DNA from: Physella acuta
Lineage: Eukaryota > Mollusca > Gastropoda > Physidae
Length of the DNA stretch: 64,000 nucleotides
Direction: 5' to 3'
NCBI RefSeq assembly: GCF_028476545.1
Contig: NW_026732996.1
Span: forward strand, 246,501-310,500
The position numbers were made by a program, and so were the translations under genes. How positions within the stretch are numbered: the stretch's first letter is position 1; every line of letters starts with the position of its first letter. The notes under the pieces are model-generated. The model saw nothing but the letters and a program-made list of their open reading frames with translations, was not told where the DNA came from and did no database searches. Shown here piece by piece: positions 55,718-64,000 of this stretch.

Positions 55718-58700
55718 AAAAATGTTAAATAATTTATTATAATTAAAGCTGCATAATTAATTACAATATTACTGATCATTTTGTATGCATTTTTCTTCAG
55801 TGAAAGAGGATATTAATTTCTACATTTTGTGATAATTATATCATTATCCATGTGTCAATATTCATTCACTGCTCTTTTTTTTTCTCTACTAGCTTCAGTT
55901 TTGAATGTTTCTACAAAAATAAATCTTGTTTTTCTCTTCAACTTTTAGTTTCCTCATAGAACTAATGAACACTTCTTGGGGACAGATTTTAATCTACATC
56001 ATCACATATTGAGTTAAAGAATGGAAGCAAGAAACAATATTTAAATTGAAACCCACAATGTCTACAGCAAAACTTGTGTTATGTATATTTTATATATTTG
56101 TATGAATGCATACCTATATTTGACAAATGAGTGTATATATCTATGAATGAACATACATACTCACTTTTTTTTGTTATCTAGCATTCTTTTGGCCTAGGAA
56201 GTTATGAAACGCTATTGTTTTTAAAAAAGCTGTATTTGTCAAACTCTGATAACAATTTGGCCTGAGCAAACATGTTGTTTGGTTACTAAAATCTGAAAGC
56301 CAGTTTCAAATACTGCTATTTTGAAACAAAGTTGATACTTTAAGTTTTAGGATATTGATTTTTTTTTGTTAAATGTTTAATTTTGCCAAACTGTTTTCAA
56401 TATTTATAATTGTAATAATGTGATTATAACTTATTTTATTTAAACTCGTTGAAATTAAAAATTCTTTGAATTTCAATGACTACTCTGTGAACTATAATGA
56501 AATTTTGTGTTAATATATCTTAAGTTTATTTATTTTGTGCCAAATTGGAGTAAAATTTGCAAATTGCATGGAAAAAACTGTTTCTAACATTGAATTTATG
56601 ACCATGCAAAAGTGTTCTAAAAAATGCCCTATTTTAAGTGTGAAACCTCTTTTTTTTTTCATTTTTGAAGCCAATGTGATTTGCAACGTTTTAGAAGTGA
56701 GATGTAATTTAAACTTACCAAGTTTTAATAATGCATGGCAAAGTTAAAAGGATAAAATAAGGGCATTTTATAACATAATTTCACACTTATGAGTTATGGT
56801 TATAAAAATGTAAATGTCATAGCACAGATACACAGCTTAATTGATGAGTATTTTCACAAACCGTGATAATGCCATTATGAACAATTCTAATTTAAATAAA
56901 AGAGCTCATAGCCTTGAATCTGTGATAAGTCCCTGTTACATACTAATTTTTTTAAAGACTAGAATATGTTTTGTCTATTTATCGGCTTCCAATTTCCCTT
57001 TTGGTTTCTCTCCAACTTTTAACAAAATATAGTTATTTGAATGACTCCTTTGTTGCATTGTATCTGAAACCTTTTAAGGTAATTAATTTTTAGACTTCGT
57101 TGTTAATAAGATTATCTTTTGTGAAAGACTTTCTCCTCATCACACACAATATAGTGAATGGGGGTGAGACCTGTCGATTTCAAAAAACTTACTTTGTGTG
57201 GTACTACCAGTTATTGCATAAAATGTGGTTGTTAAGATAATTGTTAGCTAGAAAGAAATTTTTGTATATTTTCCTTTTTTTCCCACTAAATATACATTAA
57301 TTGATTTCAGTGGCATACACAAAATTTAAATTTTACACTAATTTATTTTATAACAAGTTTCTGAAATTTTTTTTTAGTTTTTTGAAGAGGGTAGAAATCT
57401 TTGAATAAATAAAAGCTTCTCATTAATAATATTATCTTGGCTGAAGATAAACCTTAAGAATAAGCATAATAAAGAAATGCTTTGTTTGATTACATAATCA
57501 TCTTCCTTTAAAAAAAGTGAAAAGTATAATATAGCTGTGAAGAAAACTTACTGCTGTATTTTAAGATGTACATAATTTCATTTTTTAATATCCTGTTTGC
57601 CTATTATGAAGTAATACATAATTTTCTGTTAATATTTGTCTCGTTTCATACCTTTAAATAACATAATATAGTAAGTCATGTATATATTTTGTGACTACCT
57701 TATACAGAATGTGCTTTTATTTGTGGAGCTATCTTGCATGCCCTTTTCTTTTGCTATAAATTTCTTAATAGCTAAATAGTTTTAAAATAGACGTAAAACT
57801 GATAACTATAAAATAATTGCTAAAACAAAATCAGGTATCCTCTTAAAACTCAAATGTTTACAAAAGTGATTATAAAAAGAAATGTAAGAGTAATTTACAA
57901 CACCTGTCAATTTTTTTAACCTTTTACTATCCTGGTTACATCTTTTCCCTTGCTGCACCAAGCAAAAGGAAATAACACTTTTTTTTACAATTGTTGCTTA
58001 GAGTAATTACAAAATCCATGTGCATATTAAAATTTTTAAAAATGTAATTCACAGAAAAATGGATGCAGATTATTATGCATTACTTTTAATTATGATGCAA
58101 TGAACATTTCAATTTAAAAAGCAGCATCGTATGTAATTGTGGAGAGAAAAAATGGCCTACAGAGAACATGCATTATCAGGCTCACAGGACTGTAAAAGGT
58201 TAAAAAATATAATTAAGCTCATGTATTGCTTGTAAAAAAAACAATGTCTAGACTGTTTTCATGTCATTTCCATTTTTTCATGTCTATTGTATTGTTATTG
58301 TTTTCAGTTTTAAAACAAGGCATTTAAAAGCTGTTGATATTTGACACTACAAATGTAGAATTTACATAAAAGTTAACAAGTATTTATTGTTGTAAATATG
58401 TAGTAAAACATTTACCAACTGTATATTACATTATGATTTTATCTTTCCACTGTATTATAATCCAGAAACTTTAAAAATGTAGACGATTTTGTTATATTGC
58501 AATGCAAAAAATCCTTAGCTGAAGTAAGAAATTAAAATATATCCTGACTTGTTTATTTTATGTTGATTAATTCAAATTAATAATAATGAAATAGGAATAT
58601 GCCTTATTCTGCAAAATATACTACTTTGTTAGTAATAATAGGCTTTGTCTAGAAAAAGGTTCTTTTTTGATACACTGTGAAGAAGTAGTGTAAAGAACTA

Positions 58701-61010
58701 TTGTAATTGTAAGCTTTATAACACATTGAAAAGATACTTTAAGTTATGGTCTTTCCCTTTTTAAAAATATCAATTACATTTGTTTATTTCTAATATGTCT
58801 AAAAGGGCAGAAGGTGAAATTAGAAAGTATACCCCATGTATTATCTCTGTACTGGTATCAAAGAAATTAAATTACACAAGGAAACAGTTGTAACCGATGG
58901 TCCTTTATTTAATAATTGAATTTGAAAATTTGGATTAAAATTGTGTCTGTCATGTTTAAGTAACATAACAAGTATATGTACATTCCACAGAATCCTGGGC
59001 TGTAAATTATATCATTGTATCATTTCTTTTTATTACTGAAATAATACACTTTAAAAATTACCCAATATTTTCAAAAGAAATTCATAAATGTTCCTTTTTC
59101 TTAAAGAGTTAAAATATAATTTTTCAAATAATCAATAAACAATGGCTAGGTATATTTATTTTTAAGTAATAGTTATGTAGAAAATATAATGAATAACAGA
59201 GTACGCCTACTGATATTTTAATAATGGTACAAGCAAAGTACAACTATTCATCATTTTTAAAAGATAGCTTACACAAGAGAAAAGTTGAAAATTAATTAAA
59301 TATAATTTTTTTACAGGTTTTATAACCATCTCTAGCTAATGATAGAGCACATTCTTCAATATGATTAATAGAAAAGATATTTAATTGAATATATTCTTAC
59401 TAAATATAGACTATGCATAAGAGGAAAATTAAATCATAATTTTTGTTAAATATTTTCAAAAAACAAATGAAAGTTTTTTTCATAAGTGTAATATGATAAG
59501 TTTTTTTCATAAGTGTAATGTTTTTCTGCTTATTTCTTAAAGAAAATAAGTCATTAATTTTAAAATGTGTCATTTAGATAATAAAGTACTGCTATTCTCA
59601 TAATGGCTGTTACATGATGTAGCTGTTTAATAGTTATATTTGTACAATCTAAACATATTCTAAATCATTTAGAAGTATGAATGCTAATTGCTAAATAATG
59701 AAGATTATATATATGAACCTTTCAACATTTATTTGGTAAATATTCTCTATAATAACTGTTTAAGAATATTCAATTTTATTTACTATCACCTTTAAATTTG
59801 TTTTAATAAAAGAATGTAGTATGATATGCTCATAGATCCAAAAAAGTATGTTCTAGTATTGATATATATATATATGTATATATACATATGTGTGTGTGTA
59901 TGAAATCAACAGTTACTTATAACTCACAGTCATTGACCAGTTGACAAAGTCTAAATTTAAAACCTTTTTTTTTTTTCACTTTTGACGAGAAAAATTATAC
60001 AAAATTGACTTACTTGGGTTTGAAGTTTGCTCATGAAAAATGATTATGGTCAATATGAAATAACTGTGATTTTTAAAAATCTACTTTAAAAAGTTAATGT
60101 GAAGGTATTGTAAATTTATGAAAAATAAACTGTTCTACTGCATTAGTGCATTAAGTAAACACATTTTTTACTTTTAAAATTCAAACATTTTTCAATTCTC
60201 AAAATTCTTTTAAAAATAATTAGGTGAAGATGCATAATTTTAGTTTTAATTTTGTTCTTCTATTAGTTTTCATCATAATGCTGATGCAATATTTATTTGA
60301 AGTAGGATCAAAAGAAAGGAATAATTGCCAATTTTGTTTTCTCCTTTTTATAAAAAAAATTAATGAAATCCTTATTGTAAATTTGTAAATTGCACCTTGT
60401 AAAAAGCATTTGAATGTTAAAGTTTAGACATAAAGTTTGTGCCATTTAGATTGTGATTTTTATTTCTCATGAGCTGCAATTAAGTAGTGCGCATTGTAGT
60501 TTACATTGTGATAAAATGATTATTAATCTTTATTTACACTTACATATACACACACAATGTTAATTTTGTAACTTGGAAATATATGTGCATGTGTATATAA
60601 AAAGCTCTTGAATTGTACCATAGTGTAAATAAATTTTAAAAACTACTTTTGGAAATTGAATGTAAATTATGCATTATAGTGCTGTTTACTATTTAAACCA
60701 CTTTATTAATTGTAATCCTTTCGTTTATTGTTGTGAAAACACATTTTGTGTACTGTGATGATTTTGTTTTCAAAAGTAAAAATTTTCTGGACCATAAAAA
60801 TGACCTTTATTTAAATCAAGTTAATAAAATTTTAGTGTCAAGCATTAAATTATGATTAATACAAAATCTGGTACATAAAAGACACAAATAATATTTCAAA
60901 AGCACTCTAATTATGTGTCAAGTTACTTATTTTTTACTTATAACTACAAACATCTGTTAAAAAAGAAAATACTTTAAATTTATAATACACTACTATTTAA
61001 ATAACTATAA
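55718..61010 (+). other. MBD5/6: Probable long 3' UTR and downstream region of the MBD gene
   Basis: About 5.3 kb of AT-rich sequence with no recognisable transposon, unlike almost every other interval of this size here. AATAAA signals occur at 55918-55923, 60124-60129, 60628-60633 and elsewhere. A small (TA)n/(TG)n tract lies at 59864-59900. Repeat depletion is consistent with a long conserved 3' UTR, but the transcript end cannot be set from sequence alone. Confidence 0.5.
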
Positions 61011-61012
61011 AG

Positions 61013-61400
61013 AAAGCATACCTGTCCCTGCGCCGCGGGGATAGAAGAAAGTCTAACGAAATATATAAAAAGGGTTTTACCAATGCTTTACCAATCTTTT
61101 TTTCTTAGATGTTTGACCTTGTTTTCTTAAACTGAGTTATTTATTTGCAAACGTCTGTGCTTAGATATTTATAGGGGCACGGATTTACCTACATTATCGC
61201 ATGAAAGCCTTGACTGTACTCACCCTAATAGTGAGGTAGATCACACTTTGGTGACCGAAGGTGTCAGAAACACGCTCTCGGGAGCCCCCCGATTACATTA
61301 CATCAGGGGCGCAGCATACTGCCCCAGGCTCCTTAAAAGTAACGTAGGCATCGACGGATGTGCCTGATTCAGTTTAGTGAACGACTACAATGCCCCGTTG
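61013..61400 (-). mobile_element. Helitron M relative, copy 3
   Basis: Starts near 'gcatacctgtccctgcgc'; the reverse complement corresponds to the hairpin end at 2741-2772 with the CTAG worn away. It shares 'tgtttgaccttgttttctta', 'ggggcacggatttacctac' and 'aggtgtcag' with 41226-41500. Confidence 0.65.
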
Positions 61401-63752
61401 TATCCATAGTCTATCGCACTATATAAAACTAATTAAAAATTGCAATCTGCAACACCCTAAAACTAAAAGGAGCCATGTTTAAGAGATTATATCTGTAAAA
61501 GTATTAGTCACAAACACAATCTTTTGAATTCAACACAAACACACACACATAGAGAACAGACTTAATTTTTTTCTAATCTCAAAAATAAGTAGGCCTACAT
61601 CAAACAAATTTACTGCAATGAAATTGGCTTTTCTCACTTTTTAATACAATTACAAAAGGGAAGTAAAAACCACTAATTTTGTACATTTAGAAAATCCCCA
61701 AAAATATTGAGATGCAAGAGCATACTTGATAAGCATATCAAAATATAGGGGAACAACGCTTCTTTGAATTTTGATAACATGTATGCCTATAGCATGTCCA
61801 CACGTTTAATCAGAAGAGTGCAGGGGTTCACAATCTGTCAAAATTGCTTTTTTTTTAAACTTAAAAAAGAAATATGACACCTGCACGCATGTAGGCTACA
61901 GTAGATCTGGCAATACCAAAATACAAAATAATAGCTTTTAACAGGTAAACAGTCTTTGTGTCTTAAACTTATTTATGTGCGGATAATGCAATCCAATGGT
62001 GGCTGGAACAATGCAAGAGCCCTGTAAAGAAAATATGGTTTGTCAAAATAATTATTTGTCTCTAGAACCAGTATTGCATTTAAAAGCAAGAACATTTATT
62101 TAGAATGCCTCAGTCTGTGTACCTATCTAATATATAAAGCTCAAAAGGATTCTGCGTCTATGTTTATATGTGACAGCAGACCCTTTGCAAAAGGGGGTAT
62201 ATAGTAAAAAAAGTTTGACTTGATCGCCATAGTGTAATATTCTTAATTCATTTAATATCTTAATGAATGATTTTACAAAATTAATATGGATGGTTTTGTA
62301 AACATATCATTTTAATTAACATCATGTGGAATAAACAAAGTCAAAGAAAATGTATCATCCTTCTGAAAATTACACTTGATTATTACTATTTATTGCAAGT
62401 ATACCAGTTGGTTTATTTGCAATGTATGTTAGTTATTCATGTAAATGTGCATATTAGCTTATCAGTGGTTGTGGCAAAAAGTTAATAGTTTGCCCAGGGC
62501 ACCGGAACAGGTTGCTTATCACCTCTTGATAGAATTGGAGAATATCTCCTTAACACCATTAAGAACGAAGAAGAAATGTAGGAAAAGTGTAGCAATGAAC
62601 AAAACACTGCATATAATTTTAAGTATCCAGGCAAACTTTAGACATTACTTTCCCCACTTTTCTATGCAGGACTCTAAAATAGACCTATCCACGAAAGTTT
62701 GTTTCTGCACCCTTTCTAAATGTTTTGGAAATGAGTAAATGTCATAAAATAGCTTCAACGCTCAATCAGTTGCAACTTTTTCCAGATGTTTCTTTTACAT
62801 GAACTGTTTAACCCGCTAATCAGGTTACTTGTATCTCAAATTTTGCTCGTATGTCAGAGCAAATTTTAGCTAGCTCAACAGCTCATACCTAAAAGAAATC
62901 TCGTATGTTGGGGTACTAATAGGTTGAGGTACCACTGTATATACTTGTGACATAATATCTATACATGGAGGACAGATATGTAAGAAAACATGCAATTAAA
63001 CAAATTATATGACATGCAGAAACAACTTTTAATTAATCTCTGTGTTGTTACATTGTAATTATCGACTATGTATGATGCAGAAGCTAAGCGAATCCTACTT
63101 TAGTTCATCAGATTTTGAATAAATACAGCAGATAGACAATCCGTTACCTAGCACAAGTAACAACATTCACCTAATTTGATGCATAGAAGAGAACAAATAT
63201 TAAGAAATATATAAATGCTCATCAACAGGGGCAATCTTATCACTATGTAGTGACTAGGTGGAATCATAAAGAAAAAGCAAGCTAACAATTCTTAAACATT
63301 AATGATTTTGTTAATAATGGACTACTTGTGAGATAGTATATAATATTTAAATTAGCATTGACATACAGTTTAACATTTTAAATTTTTGCCTAGATGTGTA
63401 TTCTATTAACAGTCAGTTACTGTTCTACTGAGAGATATTTCATTTTTTGTAGTATAAAAAAGCACATACTACATTACAGATAAGAAAAATGACAAAAAGA
63501 AAGGTTGGAACTGGATGATTAAAAACTGTCTTGATTAACAAATTATGTTTTGTGTATCAAAGGATAACTGTGTATCTAAAATATGTTAGAAAACACCTTC
63601 AGTACTGCAGAAATTTTAATGAAAGAGAAAAACTAACATTTAAACTATCAATCATGAAATTGGGGGGAGGGGGGGGGGGGGGAAATTTGATTTGCTAAAC
63701 ATAAAGTGTATCAAATACATTGTGAACATTGGTCTCCTTTGTATAATTAATA
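61401..63752. other. Region downstream of the - strand gene, no further gene seen
   Basis: Probably contains the 3' UTR of the gene whose last coding exon is at 63753-63939. 61440-61600 is a repeat shared with 13395-13600. A + strand frame at 62445-62738 (97 residues) has no recognisable similarity and is not called. A poly-G tract lies near 63670. Confidence 0.45.
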
Positions 63753-63939
63753 TCAAAATTCTTCCAATTTTTTTATTTCAGCTGCCAAGTCAATACTGGT
63801 ATCACAAATGTCTTCTGGTAAATTGTTCCCAAAAATAATGTTAAGTATAGCTCTAGCTGGATTCTGTGAACCATTCTTTGGATCCAGGTTTTGGTACTCA
63901 TCAACATCTTCATCAGATTCATCAGTTACAGTATCAGAA
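63753..63939 (-). CDS. Terminal coding exon of an unrecognised gene
   Basis: On the - strand a good 3' splice site ('ttgttcttaatcctttgacag') ends at 63940. The exon then encodes 61 residues: an acidic start (SDTVTDESDEDVDEYQNLDP), then ARAILNIIFGNNLPEDI and LAAEIKKLEEF, ending TGA at 63755-63753. The first base completes a codon begun in an upstream exon beyond the window. The acidic linker followed by an amphipathic helical tail is typical of a real protein C-terminus. The family was not recognised. It is convergent with the MBD gene. Confidence 0.65.
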
Positions 63940-64000
63940 CTGTCAAAGGATTAAGAACAACAAATTAGCCAATTTAATTAGCTGAACTCAAAGAATATGT

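Noticed and set aside
62445-62738. 97-codon + strand frame
   Set aside because: No recognisable similarity, lies in the probable 3' region of the - strand gene and has no supporting splice or UTR signals.

Overview
The window is animal nuclear DNA, AT-rich and intron-bearing, most likely from a mollusc and probably a gastropod. The two recognisable genes are bilaterian, the surroundings are saturated with non-autonomous transposons, and simple motifs such as tctagatcta and aggcct are everywhere. The species assignment is inference from overall texture; no species-specific marker was recognised.

Three protein-coding genes can be supported. (1) A small Costars-family gene (ABRACL orthologue) on the + strand has coding exons 8955-9015 and 13739-13917 that join in frame to a 79-residue protein; its 4.7 kb intron is filled with nested transposons. 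(2) A large MBD5/MBD6-type gene on the + strand has coding exons 43766-45615, 46918-47171 and 51060-55717. They join in frame to 2253 residues, with the MBD at about 600-701, split by an intron and preceded by a roughly 600-residue Gln/His-rich region. A long, almost repeat-free AT-rich tract (55718 to about 61010) follows and is probably its 3' UTR. (3) The last coding exon of an unrecognised gene on the - strand lies at 63753-63939 and is convergent with the MBD gene.

Layout: 1-8.9 kb is repeats (Helitron end with ~163 bp tandem units, GC-rich repeats, a minisatellite-bounded element, a tRNA-headed foldback composite). 8.9-14.1 kb is the ABRACL gene with nested insertions. 14.3-34.3 kb is a transposon graveyard: two Helitron families, hAT copies and a hAT MITE, minisatellite-bounded elements, TA arrays, a LINE tail, a pair of ~1.15 kb direct repeats and a decayed transposase-like gene. 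34.3-43.7 kb is AT-rich sequence upstream of the MBD gene, with a MITE pair and a cluster of NRF-1-like motifs that could mark a promoter. 43.7-61 kb is the MBD gene, and 61-64 kb is a Helitron-related repeat and the convergent gene.

The most interesting structures are: (i) a ~0.9 kb DNA element present twice, bounded by inverted arrays of a 15-17 bp minisatellite and flanked in one copy by a perfect 8-bp target duplication, with at least one other family of similar design nearby; (ii) a short Helitron family ending hairpin-7 nt-CTCG, inserted exactly between A and T, with empty sites visible in other repeat copies; (iii) a tRNA-headed repeat physically coupled to a long palindrome; (iv) a hAT MITE that still carries a piece of transposase coding sequence matching a fragment elsewhere in the window. 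No operon-like system, CRISPR array or clearly new protein system was found.
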